A stretch of DNA of 64,000 nucleotides from positions 9,121,102 through 9,185,101 of the forward strand of contig NC_085055.1 of the NCBI RefSeq assembly GCF_963662255.1, in the 5' to 3' direction. Shown here in pieces: positions 38,501-51,800 of this stretch (position 1 is its first letter; each line of letters begins with the position of its first letter). The notes below the pieces were generated by a model. It was given only the letters and a program-made list of their open reading frames with translations, made no database searches and was not told where the DNA came from. The translations under genes were made by a program, and so were the position numbers. Source of the stretch: Cinclus cinclus (taxonomy: Eukaryota; Chordata; Aves; Passeriformes; Cinclidae).

Positions 38501-41500
38501 GGTTTCCATTTGTTTGCTAATTTCCAAAACCTTAGGAGAGCTCGTCAGTGCTGCTGTCACTGTGTCACCTGTGCCTTTGACTGTGTCTTGAATGGAGTGG
38601 GCAGGGTTAACCTTGCCTGAAGAGAAATGGTTTGCACATGGGACCCTCACATATTGTCTGATGCCGGTCAGGGGAAGGCACACCCTTGGGTCTTGCCAGC
38701 TCTAGAGCTGCATCGTTTCACCCTCATCCATTCAAGTCTGAGAGCAGGAATAAAATCTAGAGGAGAGCAGTGAGGTTCCAGATCTGATAGCTCTCCTCCT
38801 GAGTCTCTGCAATACTGGCTTCATTCATTTATCACTCCATTCTCCAATTCCAGTAATATTTCCAGGTGCTGCAAGTCTAAGAGCACTTGCATAGACCTGG
38901 ACCTTTGAATTGATGGATTCATTGAGTCATTCTCCATCAACATAATATGCTTTATTCAGAAGTGTCCATGACTTTGTGAAAGGCTTCCTTATCTTGGGGG
39001 CCTGTCTCTTACCAAAATAAAAGTGCCTATAACCTATTTATTTAATGGATTATTTTTTTCAAGGAAGACACTTTGGTTGTTTTTATTTAGTTGTGTTATA
39101 TTGCCTTTGCTACAGGTACTGCCAGAGAGGTGAAATAATTATTTCAGGCTAGAAGACTGTCCTAGATGTTTTTTCAAGCTATTAGTCATGAAGTTCTTGT
39201 CTGGCTGTGAACAAATCCCAGGGGAAGCACCCAGAAAGAGGCTGTGCTGCTCTGGACACCTGCAGAGTGTAGTGAGTGGTCAGTGTGCTGGGAAATTCCA
39301 TGTGAGCTGGCAAAAGAGACAGACCTTGGTGCCCTTTGTAAGGTACTGTAAGTGCACTCTGAGAATGCTTTTTTAGCTGGGGAAGGAGAGGGTAAGGAGA
39401 GAGTAAGGAGCAGAGTTGCACAGAGAAATACTGGAGGCAAACTGCTAGGACTTAATTGAGGATGTTTGCAGAAAACAGCTAGTGCTGCTTGCATAATGAT
39501 GATTTGGAAGGCCCCTTGAAGCACCTAAGACTGCCCTTCCTCTTTTTGCTGGAGTCTTCCTCTTTTTTCTTTTCTCATTTTTCTTTCCTTGTTAGGGCTA
39601 AAGGGAGCCCTGTCTGAGTCCTGACCCTGGGCAGTGGGGAAGAAGGTGGGAAGTTTCAACAGTTGTGGGTCAGGAATGAGTGTGGAAGAACAGCTCTGGC
39701 TGGCTTTATTTAGCCTGCTAGCGTTTCCATTTCCCATCTGTTCAATGGGAATAATCTAAGTGTTGGGGATCAGTTCACTGAGTATCTGATCGCTGTGCAG
39801 ACAGTATGGCAATAAGGTACTAAAAATGTCTATACATAAAAATAACCTCTTAGACTCTCTGGCATTGTGCCTTTGGCATGTCTCAGGTCATAAAGATTCT
39901 GCCAGATGAAATTAACTGGCAGCCTTATTCAGTGTGGAATGAGAGCAGTTTGCTCTCCTAGCATAGTTTAGGTACATTAGGGCAGACACATCCTGGTGGA
40001 TTTTTTCAGTCAAGTCAGCAGATAGTTGGAATCATTAGTACTATAATATGTATGAGAGTCTTAAATTAAAAATTCTTGGCTGGGAGAGCTTTTTCTCTCT
40101 GTCTGTGAGGACAGAGATGAAGGACTGTGCATGATGTTATTGGGATGTTGGAACAAGGAACTCCTTAGTATGAAAGGGGTAATAAATTATTGATTATGTT
40201 GACAAGTAATCTGCCCTTGTGTTCCTTCTGCTGAGGAGTTACAAGTTTAGGAGAACTGTGGGAAAGAGATATGTGATTGTGGGTGATGGGAATGGGGTAG
40301 AGATACAAGGGAGGTTGGAGGGAAGACATGAAGGTGGAAACTTTTTGACAAGTCTGGAAATCTGCAAAGATTACCAACAACTAAGAGGGCTTCATATGCA
40401 GAGTTTTCTTCTCCTTAACTTCCTTCTGGAGAGAGGCTGTTGAACCCCCAGATCTCTGTGTTCATTTGGACTATGACTTGCTGGGAAAGAGCATGTGACA
40501 CCTGGGCTGCTTTTGCAAATGCTATTTGGGAGCTTGACTCTGAGGCTCAGATAAGAGCCAGGTTGGTGGTCTGGTTTTGGCACAGGTGCAGACTAAGTGT
40601 TTCCGTTCCTGAACTCTCCTGTTGTGTTGCAGTGGCTTATGAGGCAATGCACAAAACAAAACATGAAGTAGCTGAGAAGTACCAGCAAAAAAAATCTAGA
40701 GGGTGGTCTGAGTTTATGAGTGACCTGGGTTTTCTTTAAGGTCCCTCCAGCCCCATGGAACTCTGTGGCTTCACAAAATGGCTTGGCATGTGCTCTAGGT
40801 ACCAGTACTGTTTTGCTGGGCATGGAGATCTATGAGGTTCTTTGATGTCTCTGGTCCCAGAAGATAATAGTCATGCTCACATTAACCTCAGCACGTTTTC
40901 CCTGAGAGGGTTTTCAGTATGCTGCCTTCGTAAAACCGACAGCAATTTTTCAGTCTGCTGCCTTCATCTGTCAGTAACATTCTCCACCAGGGAATGCAGT
41001 GTTGGGCCTGTCCCTCTAACTTACCTAAAAACATTTTCCTTTCAGATAGGTGTGATGTTTTTACTGGGTGGTCATTAACAACGCAAGTTTACAATAGGAG
41101 ATGAGACTTCCTAATAACAGTTGGATTCTGCTGCCTGATTGAAGACTTTCATAAGAACTAAGCTGTGTGGCATTACAAAAAGCCCCTTTTGGGGGCATTA
41201 CCTGCATGTGCAGTATGTGGCAAAGCATGAGGCCAGTAACTGACTGAGTTTAACCAGCCAGGGAATGTGATAATCCTCCAGAAAGACAAAACATGGGCTA
41301 TTTTATGAGCAATAGGAAATGGATATTCCATTTGTGACTAGGAAGGTCATACCTGTCTCTGGGTATTAATGCGGCTTTATCACCAGCAGCCAGTGGGAAC
41401 GCTTCATGTCTGTGCAGAACGCTGAAGCTGCCTTGTGCTGTCAGATGTTTGGCTGGATTTTAAGGATGCTTCTATCCACTAGGGCTATCAGAGAATATTG

Positions 41501-44276
41501 CCTTGCTCTCTGAAGACAAGTGCCTTTTAAACGTTATTGAATGTTTCTGCTCTCATTAAAACTTAAGAAGCCTTTGATCTGAAGTGCTATTTTTTGGTTT
41601 TTATTTCATTTTTTTTTCCCTCTGGCTTGCCAGGGCCTGGGAGGAGTTTCATGGCCTGGTGAACAGCAGTGGCCGCTGATCGAACGCTCCCCCTCCCTCT
41701 GTCACACCCAGGGTAGGGCCTCATCTTTCTTCCTATCTGACTTCATGGCATACCTCTCAGCTTCCAACCTTCTTCCCATGGGCTGGCATGTTCTCGTGCC
41801 TTATGGGCCTGATGGTGGGCCCATTCTGCTATTTGTTCTTTTCCAAAAGTCAAAATTATTTTTAAATTTTTTTTGACCAGACAGCAGCATTTTCTGTTGA
41901 GGTGCTTTGTGCTATTTTACTAATGTGTTCTTCCTCTGTATGAGGCACTTGTATCCCAGACCTGGTCCCAGGAGGCTGAGAGGTATGTCTTCAGCTTGGG
42001 CGTGTTGCCTAGGGTTAAGTGTAAGCAAGTATGGAGTGGTAAATGAATCCTAAGCACATTCAGGTGATGGACACTGAGAGAGGCACATGGGACCTGACAC
42101 ACAGCTCTTTAACTCTTTAGCTCTTCTGTTTCAGTGAGCTGAAACAAAATAAATTAATTGGTCAATAAAAGCTTGTTCAGGAAGGACACCCAGTAGCTAC
42201 TGTAGGTAGAAATAATAATGTTGTGGCTAATGAGACAACCACCCTCTACTGCTGCTAGTGTCAGCCAAGATGTGCAGAGAAGATAGCCAAGGTGAGCCCA
42301 GGGCTGTTGGGAACCTCACGGCTCAGATTGTTTTTCCCTGCAGTGCCCACTTCCCTGATACCAGGCCCTTAAGAAGGGCCAGCAAAAGGCCTGGCCATGG
42401 GAGTTGGGTTGATTGTAGTCAAGTGGGATCACTGGATTACTGAGTGCCAGATGAAAGGAATCTACTGGAAGGAAGCATTTACGTTGCCCAGTTTCCACAA
42501 CTGGGCAGTGGAATGTAGCTGCTCTAACACAGCTGAGCTCTTGAGTAGCTGCTGGGGATCCCAAAACCTCCCTCAGCAGCACTGGGCAAGCAGTGTTCTC
42601 ATACCTTGCTCTGAAGTCGTGGGTGAAAATAATAGCTCTCTCTCCTCACAGGTTTGGCTTTTTGTGAGGATCAGTGTTTACAAAATACTGCACAGGCACT
42701 TGGTAGTGTTGTTATTGTTAGATGACATTGAGGTGTCCTTCCAGAAGAGGAAACCAGCTCACTTCATGACATACCAGGCCCTGAAGGCAGCAAATATGCC
42801 AAGGGTACAGGAAAACGGTGTCAGAGTTCATTTAGCTCTCAGCTGTATTGGGTGGCCTATGCTGAGCAGGGGTGAGCAGTGGGCCTGGGGCACCCCAATA
42901 AAGGCAAAAGGAGGTAAAATGTAGGGAAAATCTGTCCACTAAAGAGCTACCTAAAGTGTGCTGTCCTCCTGAGGTAGGTGGCCCAGGTGGAAGTCCAGTA
43001 TGGGATAGAAAGCCAAACCATTGTTGCAAATTAGCCAGAATCCAGTTAATGAATCCTGAATCACATTCCCAAATGGCAGCCTAGCCTGCTCTTCTGGGAA
43101 GTGCAAAGGTGAACCCCAGTCTTCTGCAAATGGCCTCCAGCATGTTTTTGCTGTCGTGTCATAGCAGAGTAACTTTTTAACTCTAAAAAGTGGTTTTTAC
43201 TTCCTTCTGCTCTTCCAGTTCTCCAGCCCACCTCCTGGAGGTGTTCCAGCCTGTGCTGGTACAGCTGCCATGCAGCTCCTGGCAGCTCACAATGATAGCT
43301 CAAGGGCTTGAATGGAATTTCGCAGTCCTGCACAATACCTTGCTGCTGAAGTTCCTGCCTTTGCTCTTCAACCATTTGGTGTGGTATGTCCTGGGGCATC
43401 TCTAAATGTTTTGGCTTGGGCAAGTTACAGCCCTGTGCCTGTTTATGGGAAGAGCTGCCAAACCTATCCTCTCAAAGTAATTGTAATCTCCTTTGTTTCC
43501 AACACACCACCTATTAATGTGGAAATACGCTTTGCATGTTGCTGCTGCTCACAGGCTGGCAGTAAGCAATAATAGATTTCTGTAACCTGCCCCATTTTCA
43601 ATTGCTGCAGTGCCATGAGACTGAGGGAGGTTGTAACCAGCATTCCCTCCTTGGTCAATAGTCCCTGAGGCTTGTGGCTGTACTCAGGAGTGAGTAGAAG
43701 CTGCTGAAGAAACTCTTCTGTTTAAACTTAAGGGAAACACCCATTTCAGATTAGATACTCTTTTAAGGTAGGAGAGATCAGAGAGCTAAACTTGTTGACA
43801 GTATGACTACATACAAGGGACAGAGGCAGGGGGAGGTTGGTGTGATAGTATGTTTGTGCTCCAAGCAGAATCCCAGAATCCCCAAGATAAATGTTTAGTA
43901 AGGAAGAGACCTTGCAAGTTGTTTAAACACCAGAATCCATCAGGGAGGTTTCCACATTCTATCATGTGCTTTGCTCACAGGAGATGACAATTTTTTTCTT
44001 CTCGTTGAATGGGGATGAACCAGGATCTCTCTCTTTACAAGTGTTCTGGAGTGACAGCTGACTTCTGTGAAAAGTCTGTAGTTAGGAAGATCTGTTTGGG
44101 AGATTTAACAGGCGTTGATTTTGAGTGATGAACTGGGATGGCAACACTGGTGGCTGTGGTGGGGAGAATGGGGAGGTGCTGTGATCTGAAGGAATGCACA
44201 TCTTTAACCACTTTTTTTCTTCCCTCTGTTTTCCAGGGATAATTCAAGCTTTCGAAACACAAAAATCACATTGTGA
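26490..44276 (+). CDS. EIF4E2: Eukaryotic translation initiation factor 4E type 2 (4EHP)
   Basis: Coding exons: 26490-26509, 27230-27344, 28473-28607, 30938-31042, 33947-34099 and 34192-34328, then one of two terminal exons (41634-41679 or 44237-44276), giving 236 or 234 aa. The protein starts MNNKFDALKDDDSGDHDQNE and is almost identical to human 4EHP. It binds the mRNA 5' cap but not eIF4G, so with partners such as GIGYF2 it represses translation in the cytoplasm. The cap-stacking residues Tyr78 (SQSYEQ) and Trp124 (PMWE) and the partner-binding Trp95 (EQFWRF) are present. The acidic/lysine-rich N-terminus (residues 7-45) is encoded mainly by exon 2. Exon 6 ends two bases into the Lys222 codon, and both terminal exons begin with G to complete it. 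A CpG island drives the gene. The 3' end faces CHRNG. Confidence 0.96.
31541..31605. repeat. G-run and poly-T low-complexity tract in EIF4E2 intron 4
   Basis: A TTG repeat leads into eight G residues and then T-runs broken by single G bases. It is simple-sequence DNA inside the intron between 31042 and 33947. Confidence 0.8.
34329..41633. other. Long EIF4E2 intron 6, no other gene seen
   Basis: This 7.3 kb intron separates the last shared exon from the first terminal exon. I see no conserved reading frame or RNA gene. The donor is AA|GTACGT; the acceptor at its end is preceded by a long T/C tract. Confidence 0.6.
41634..41679 (+). CDS. EIF4E2: EIF4E2 alternative terminal exon 1 (tail AWEEFHGLVNSSGR)
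   Basis: A strong pyrimidine tract and TTGCCAG acceptor are followed by G, completing Lys222, then 14 codons (AWEEFHGLVNSSGR) and TGA. The frame fits exon 6 exactly, giving a 236-residue product. AATAAA signals at 42148 and 42164 lie about 480 bases downstream and could end this form. A donor-like GGGTAGG after the stop (near 41712) means it may instead splice onward to 44237, with the second stop in the UTR. Confidence 0.75.
42148..42169 (+). terminator. Two AATAAA polyadenylation signals (proximal EIF4E2 end)
   Basis: AATAAA occurs at 42148-42153 and again at 42164-42169, about 470-490 bases after the stop of the first terminal exon. This spacing suits a proximal 3' end for the 236-residue form. 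Confidence 0.5.
43866..43940 (-). repeat. Possible old CR1 LINE 3' fragment
   Basis: CAGAATCCCAGAATC followed by AAGGAAGAGACCTTGCAAG resembles the reverse complement of the avian CR1 3' end, with its repeated AGAATC and a GGAAG.GACCTT block. The fragment is short and diverged, so it is only a candidate. Confidence 0.35.
44237..44276 (+). CDS. EIF4E2: EIF4E2 alternative terminal exon 2 (tail DNSSFRNTKITL)
   Basis: After a T/C-rich tract and TTCCAG acceptor, G completes Lys222 and 12 codons (DNSSFRNTKITL) run to TGA, giving a 234-residue product. An AATAAA at 44683 follows at about 400 bases. The cap-binding core is unaffected by the choice of tail; only the extreme C-terminus changes. I did not find the 23-residue tail of the 245-residue mammalian form. 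Confidence 0.75.
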
Positions 44277-44682
44277 GAACAAGAGTTGGCACTAAGCTCC
44301 TCTCTCCGTGTTGAAAGCACTGAGAGTGCCCTCCAACCTCTGAAGGGACTCGTGGGCCACTCTCGCACTCCTCCCTGGGGGAAGGATCCATTTGAAGCCC
44401 TCCAGCAGCGGTGACAATAGAGGCCGATTTTGTCTTACACAAACTTTTTTTTAGCAGTGGGGCGGGAGGCAGCCTTTCAATTAGCAGCGGGCCCTTGGAG
44501 GCCGCATCTTGCAGCACTTTCCTCTCTTTCTCTACATGGCACGCAGGATCTCTGGGATTCTGCCTCAACATCAGAGCCTTTTGCTGAGGGATACCAGTAT
44601 TATAAATCTCTCTGCAGCTGGGAGGAGCATCCCAGTTGAGAGTCAGCCCTGTGGTTTTCAAATGCCCCTTTTCAGTTCTGCC

Positions 44683-44688
44683 AATAAA
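44683..44688 (+). terminator. AATAAA polyadenylation signal (distal EIF4E2 end)
   Basis: AATAAA in the context CCAATAAATTATTGG lies about 410 bases after the second terminal stop and is followed by T-rich sequence. It is a good candidate for the main EIF4E2 3' end. Confidence 0.6.
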
Positions 44689-44699
44689 TTATTGGGTCT

Positions 44700-47600
44700 C
44701 TTTGTTTCTTTCACTCTCTCATTTTTTGGCTGTCTGAAATTCAGTAGGGTGGTATTTCTGTAGGCTGCTTGCATTTGTCTTTGCCTCTTCTTTATACTCC
44801 CAGGTTAGCAGTGCCTTGTACTCACCCTTATTTTTATAGAGAGCGATGTGAGCTTCCCTTAAACCAGGACAAAGAAATGCTTGGTGTCAGTTGCCTTCAC
44901 TCTGTCTGTCTTGGTGGAGAGCCAGCAGTACTGGCTGAATTCAGGGCCAAGCCTGCTTCTGGTGTGTGCTGGGGTTTGCAAGTCTCTGGCCACCTGGGCA
45001 ACTGGGCCCCCAGTGGGTGTAGCAGAAGAGGGTGATGGCTGCTGCTCATAGCGGCATGACAGCTGTGACCAGAAGAGGGGCTGGGAGTGACCCCCTGTCC
45101 TCCTGGGTGAGCCTCAAATGATGGGTTGTTGCTTGGAAAGCCAGCATGGCTGCAATTTGGATGCCACGGAAACAATAGGAGCTAATTATTTCCTCTGATT
45201 CTGCTTGACTACAACACTAATTGTACTCATTAACAGCTCCAGCCTTTTCTCCTTTTCCTTGGGGAATTGCACAATTGCCTTTCATTTTTAATGGAGCCTT
45301 TGCCTTGAGCCCAGGAGGGGAGGCTGTGGCCAGTGATGGGGCACATCTCCTGCCCCATGTGCTCTGTGCAGTCCCCCAGGAGAAGGAGCTGGTTGGGCCA
45401 ATCTGCTTGTGACTGCAGAACCAGCAGCCTGTGTCTGGGACAATTACCAGCCTTGGGGCCTGGGAGACCTTCAGCCTCATGACTCCAATTGCAAATTCCT
45501 TGTCTTACTATTGCAGTCTAGACTGAAAGCAGCCAGGACTGGCAGAGAAAACAGTTTAAAATACTCGGTCTTCTGAAGGGTTTGTTTTCTTCATTGAGAG
45601 TGTCAGTTCTAGGCTGTCTCTAGAGACATTCCTTGAACTGACAGCAATGACTAAATGCTCCCCGTGGGCAGGCAGTTAGCACTTGGCTGGTCAGGGAGTA
45701 GGGCTGTTCCCCAAACTGTAGTGGCATCCCTCTCTGTGTTTCTTGAGACCCCTGGTCCTGTTCCTGCTTTTGGCACTTGTTTGTCACCACCTCTCAACCA
45801 AACACTTTTCTAGACACAGTCTGTTTCCTCTGCTGCAAGCAGGTACTACTACAGCTGCTACTTAAGATTGCTTTTAAATACAACTCTCCCCTGCTGCTCT
45901 CCAGTATTTGTTGGGGGATTTACTTGTAATTACATTTTGGCAATCTAAGCAAAAATAACCTTACAAGGCAGGGCTGAAATATTAGCTGCAGGTTCCTTTT
46001 ATTCACAGCACATTTAGTTTTTTGCAGATGACATCACTTAGGGCTTTAGTCCTCTTGTTGTGCCCAGCTGTGCGTCATGTCCACCTCTGTTATTTCATGT
46101 ACTCGCCCACTTCTCGCCTCTGATGCCCCTTGTCTAAGCTGGTGCTGATGAGTGCAGGCTTGTTATTAAATCTGAAAATGCTGTGGTCCTGCTGTGCTTG
46201 CCCTCAAATATGCTTTGTGAGTGAGCTGTGGAAGAGCCTTTCCTGGGGAGGCTGTTCCTCTCCTCCCACTGCCCCTGTTATTGAGATTTGGAGGAACTCA
46301 GCAGAGGTTCCTCTTGCTCAGCCTTGAAGAGAGTGAGCTGGCTGGGTGTGGAGTTTGTCCCCTTTAAGGCTACTTTTTCTGAGGTCCGGAGAAAAGCAGT
46401 GGCTGATCAGTGCCAAGCATCGGGTGCCTTCTACAGCCTGGAGAGGGATGGAGCCAGATTGGTTTTTGAGCTGGATTTTTGGCTTGTGGTCTGCTTTGTC
46501 CTGCTAATGAGAATGGTAAAAACACAGACATGAGGTTGTTTGGGAAGGGAAAGAGCTTCTGTTGTGCTCTAGAAAAAGGTTTCAAATCCTCTTTATTCAG
46601 GAAGGAAGCCTCTAGCCTTGGGAGCCCCAAATCTGCAGTGAGTCAAGACCTTTCCTGCTTTCCTTATCCGAAAGGCTTTGAACACCCTTGAACTTTAAAT
46701 CCCTGCAAAGTGGCCTTTGAGGAAAGTGGAAGATCTTTGAGCCTTGGAGCCCAAAGAAGAGCATTCTTTTGGGTTCTTTCCCAAGGTGATGCTGAGCTTG
46801 GTGAGCTCATGAGCCCTGGGTGTCTCTGAATACAGCTGGTCTAATGGGGGCTGATGGCTCTTCCCAGCCTACAGAAAGGAGTTCTCTCAATGGAGGGGAG
46901 CAATTGGAGGATGGTGTTGCCTTGTCTTAATGCTTCTTGTTAGAGTGTGGGCACGTGAGGCTGATATTGGGCTGAGGAAGCTTTTCCTCTCACTACACTC
47001 CCCCTGTAATCTCAGAGGGTGACCTGCAAGGTGTTCCCTCACCAGATGCTGCAGGGCACATCTGTTCCAGATCTGTGACATACGGCTCCTGCTTTAGTTC
47101 TTATCTCTGGAGTGATAAACCACAGATATCTCCTGAGGGCTCATAAAACCACTGCTTGGAGATGGTGGAGTGTGATGTCAGTCGTGTTCTCCTGGCAGGC
47201 TGGAAAAGCTCATCTGTTTCCAGTTGTACTGTATGGTCATGCTGGAGCCTGAATTCACTGGAAGAAGCAGCATCCCTGGAGTTGTAAGAGGTAGGTGACA
47301 GTACCCTGCCCTGGAGACTGGCAGCAGGGCAATAGGTACCCAGTAATCAGTGGGAATTGGCCAGGTAAAGACAAACCAGAGCTCATTAATTATTCATCTT
47401 CCTGGGGACAAAGAGCCTGGGGACTGTGGACATGCTCTGGGCAGCTTATGGTGGGTCCAGGCTCTCATAGGGCTGGGGACACTGGACCAGGAGGGTCTGT
47501 CCCTTCAGCCTGAGAGGGCATGGCTGTGGCAGGACAGGAGAACTGTGCAGTGCCATCACTTAGCATCAAGACTGTGGCTAGGACTACAGTGTCCTATGAC

Positions 47601-48729
47601 CTGGTCACCTCACCTGGGTCATGGCCATGGGAGGTCACCCAGGCATGGGGCAGGACCCACCTGAGGTCCTCTGAACCATCCCCAACTCCTTCAAGGTGCC
47701 AGCTCCGTATTCACCTGGCATTGGTGCTGTGGCCACTATGCATCTCATAGGGATAGGACAGGAAAAGCCACCTTGCAGAAAGCAGGGGCAGGCTGGCACA
47801 GCCCTGAGTGATTCTGGGTCATGACCGGCTGCAGACATCCAAGAAGTGATGTCACAGCTGCTATGTTTTCCTCCATCTGTGCCCACAGTGCCCTCACCCC
47901 TGTCAGGCAGTGCCAGGGGCAGTTGTGGGCAGTAACCAACTGGTTTTCTCCCAGCAGCAGCAGAGGCAGCCAGTGCTGGGACTGTGAGGCTGATGCATGT
48001 CCTGGAGCCAGGCGCAGGTGGCGTGAGCTGGATCACAGAGGAGCAGATGCTGCTTGCCACCATTCCCAGGCTGACCTCTCTCATCTCCCCTGCCAGCAGG
48101 GACAAAGCCAGAGGGCCCCAGAGGTCATGGAGGGGCACCGGGGAATGCAGCATTGCTGGGATGGGGGAAGGGGCTGTGCTTGACAGAGATGATCCCTAGG
48201 GCAAGGAAGGCTGGTGGGGGAGGGAGTCATGCTGATGCTCCCAGCAGGATGGATGCCACGGGGCACACATCCCTGAGGCTGTTTGGGTGCATGGTGACTC
48301 AGAGTCTTTCCACTTCAAGCTGCATGCTAGGGATCAAGGACAGCACTTTAGCTGTCCCCAAGACCCACAGTCAGGGCATAAATGGAGGGAAGCTTTAGCT
48401 GCCACCAATCCCATCCATGGCTCCATTGTTGTCCCAGAATGGGCATCTGTAGCTGTGACTCCTGCCCCACTGCCATGATAGGGATGACAGTATTCCCATT
48501 TATCTTGGGCTTGAATTTGTAAATTTGCAGAGGGGTGATATGTCTCTTGCTGCCAGCACTGCTGCATGGCCTGTTAGATGTCTGACTCTGCTCCAGTTTC
48601 CCCATGTCTCATCTCACAGAACTGTGCATCTCAGAGGTGTGTGGCCAGCCTGCATGGGGTGCACATCCAGCCTCTGAAGCAGGTGGGCATGGAGCAGAGA
48701 CGCCATGGAGGCTTGCAAGAGCTAGAGGC
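44700..48729. other. Gene-free gap between convergent EIF4E2 and CHRNG
   Basis: GC content rises steadily. From about 47.3 to 48.6 kb several overlapping open frames appear on both strands, but their residue content (Trp, Gly, Ser, Cys and Pro-rich) is typical of GC-rich non-coding DNA, and none resembles a known protein. I see no RNA gene. Confidence 0.5.
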
Positions 48730-48735
48730 TTTATT
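48730..48735 (-). terminator. AATAAA polyadenylation signal of CHRNG
   Basis: On the minus strand AATAAA occurs about 80 bases after the CHRNG stop codon, giving a very short 3' UTR. Confidence 0.75.
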
Positions 48736-48815
48736 TCCACATTCAGCACAGCATGAATACCCCATGTTCCTCCTTCCCCCATCTCCACCACTTGGCTGGT
48801 AGGCACCTGTGAGCA

Positions 48816-51800
48816 TCACTGTGGCAGGTACTGCTTGGGGTCGCCAGGGAAGGGCAGGGCAGGTGCCCGGTTGAAGTGAGCCACAAGGAAGATTCCAACA
48901 GTGCCACACACAAAGAGAGAGGCCATGATGAAGAAGCAGACACGGTCGATCACCTGTCCCACCATCATCCACTCTTCACTCTCCTGCCAGTGGCACAAGA
49001 AGGGTGAGGGCTGTGCTCACTGTCCCCCCATGCACGTCCCTCTCCCCCCAGCCCTGACTCACGCTGCTGAAGTCATTCTGCTCCCGCGTGGCATTGGCGA
49101 TGTAGTTGCAGGCTTCCACGCAGGCACGGATCTCAGGACCTGCTTCCTCCAGGCTCTGGCAGAAGTCCTGGGTACTGCCACTCTCCAGACCACGTCCTAC
49201 GAGCAGCAGACCCAGCACAGCAGGCACCAGCAAGTGCTCAGCAACCTGGCACAAAACCCAACTTCACAGGGAGGTGCCAACCCTCCCAGGATCACTCACC
49301 AATCTTCTCCAGCACGGTTTTCATCAGCCCATCTCTTTCCTTCTGCTTCTCAAAGAGCAGCTCGGTCCGGGCTTTCCAGAGCATGTACTCATCAGCTTTC
49401 ACCATAAGCCCCAGGGAGCTGCGTCTGCGGATAGCTTGCGGAGGCCCTGAGGTCTCCTCTGGCATGGCCATGCCCAGGTACCGGGGCAGGAGGTGCAGGA
49501 ACACCTGGGCACAGTATCACCTATGGGGATCTGTCCCCCTCACACCGCCCAGAGCATCCAATGGATGTGGCTGGTTTCCCTGGCATTGCTTGGAGCATGT
49601 TGGCACCTTGAGCATGCCTGAGATGTTGGCACCTGCTGCTCCCCAGTGTTGGGAGTGGCTTGGTGGCACAGTGTGGTCTGTTGGGGACATCTGGAGCCTT
49701 CTCTTTGTGCCAGGACTTGCACTCAGATGAAGGTATGCCTGTCACCTTACTCTGCAAGGGACATGGCCTTGATCCCCAAATACCCATCCCATTCCCCCTG
49801 TATAAAGAGTAGGGAGATGACGGCAGGTACCTGGCGCACTCTCTGGGACATGGAGTGAGTGTTGGGTGTTCTCAGGGAGACGTTGAGGACAATGACAGCA
49901 TTCACCACAATCACCACTGTCACCACCATGAGGAAGGTCAGGTATCTGGGGAGGGGGCACAGAGCCTCAGTAGAGCTTCTGGGTCACCAGCTATGGTCAT
50001 GCAAGGTCCTTCTCTGTGCCCTTCTGGGCTGGAAGCTGGTGACTGGCAGTGAAACATGGGTAAGTGGTAGCCCAGTGTCAGCCCCATCTGGGCCAAGGGT
50101 TATGTCTGTACCAGGGTCCTGCCCCTGGGCACTGGCTGCTCCACAGCACCTGAGATCCTACTGGCTCAGTGTGACAAGAGGGTTGGCACCCCTATCCCAA
50201 TGTGTCACTTACTTCCCAATGAGAGGCACAGCCTGGGAGGTCTCAGGCACCTTCTGGGCAATGAGGAAAAGGAAGACAGTCTGGGCCAGGAGAACATTGA
50301 TGGAGACGGTGCATTTCTGCCCACCCGCTGCCAAGGAAGGGCAAAGGCAGAGTTTGGCACAGGGCAGTGCTGTGGGCATTTCCCTCCTAAGGCAAAAAAA
50401 CCCCACCCAAAAGCTGAGCTAGGCAAGTTCTGCCTTGAGCCATTAACTATGGGATACCTAGAAATTTACACACTCCCCACAGTTTAAATACTACAGGAGT
50501 GGGTGACAGATGATACTGATGGTCCCTAAGCACAGAAGGGATGAACAGCCCTTCCTGGAGTGTTGCTGTCCCCTTGCACGTCCCCATGCCCGCAGTGGGC
50601 AGTGTACCTTTGGCAGGCAGGAAGTAGACAAGCACAGCCATGGCAGAGATGAGGACACAGGGCACAATGATGTTGATGATGTAGAACAGCGGCTTGCGCT
50701 GGATGATGAGGTAGAAGATGACCTGCTGGTACTGGATGTCATCTGGGGTGAAGTGGTCCGAGTTGATGATCTTCCGAGCAGGGCGGTGCTTGATGGCCCA
50801 TTCCCCGTTCTCTGCATTGTGATGGTTGCCAGGTGAGTCCCACTGTCCCCATGGGGCCACTGGGCCTCCAGTCCCCCAGTCCAGGGAGGAATGGGAGGAC
50901 TGGTGATTGGCATGGGCCCCACAAGGCACCCAGGCTGTGCACAGCGCTAGAGCCACTCATGAGGGAAATGAGCACTGTGGAACATGCCATGGTGCCTGGG
51001 AAAAATACCCCAAAAAGCTGTTGGATGGGGCAGCTGGAAACATATGGGGCACCTTTAACCTCTTGAGGGCTCCCAGGGCTACAGCTGTGGGGCTGGGGTC
51101 CCCCCATCTCCCCATTTCCACAGTGCTACAGAGGGAAGCCAAGTGTGACACTGGGTGACAGCGCACTGCTCTCCCCTGCTCTCCGTGGGAGCGATAGATT
51201 TTTTTCCCAGTCAAGATCACAACTCAGGCCGGTAATGAAAAAATAAATCTCGCTGCCCGAAAAGCATTTTGTTCCTTCAATATGCAATTAAAATGTGATG
51301 GAAAACGTCATTGTTTGGCCATGACAGCTACGTTCCCAGCATCAATCAAGCTTGCAGGAGCGGTGCTCTCTGGCAGCAGCTGCCAGGCTGCATGAGCCCC
51401 GAGCAGGGGGGGTTAGAAAAACAAATCTCTCCCCCACTCTCGCTTCCACTAATAACTTAAGTGCCCATGTAATGGTGGGAGCTGCTAATAGTCCCTGCAG
51501 CCCTGGTTTTGGCAGCCACCAATGTAGCAGCAGACCTACTGGATGTCTCCTGTGATGGGACACTCTTTTGCCACGGCCATAGCTGCAGTCTTACCTGTGA
51601 AAGCCTCAGGGTCAATGACGATCCACTCCACGGTCTGGCCATCCTCCACTGTCAGCAGCAGGTTGATTTCGTTGGCACTGTACGTCTGGGACCTAGGGAG
51701 GGACGAGGTGGTGGCACAGGCTGGCATGCAGCAAGCTGAATGGGCAAAGATTGCCAGTGTGGCACCAGGTCATGCTGGCCACCTCCAGCTCTGCTTTGGG

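Noticed and set aside
47295..48600. Many overlapping open frames on both strands
   Set aside because: They are expected in GC-rich DNA with few stops. None aligns with a known protein, and none shows a consistent coding pattern.
34329..48800. The long C-terminal tail of the 245-residue mammalian EIF4E2 form
   Set aside because: I searched by eye for its Pro-Gly-Arg and Leu-Trp-Lys-Pro segments in the correct phase and found none. It may be absent or diverged.
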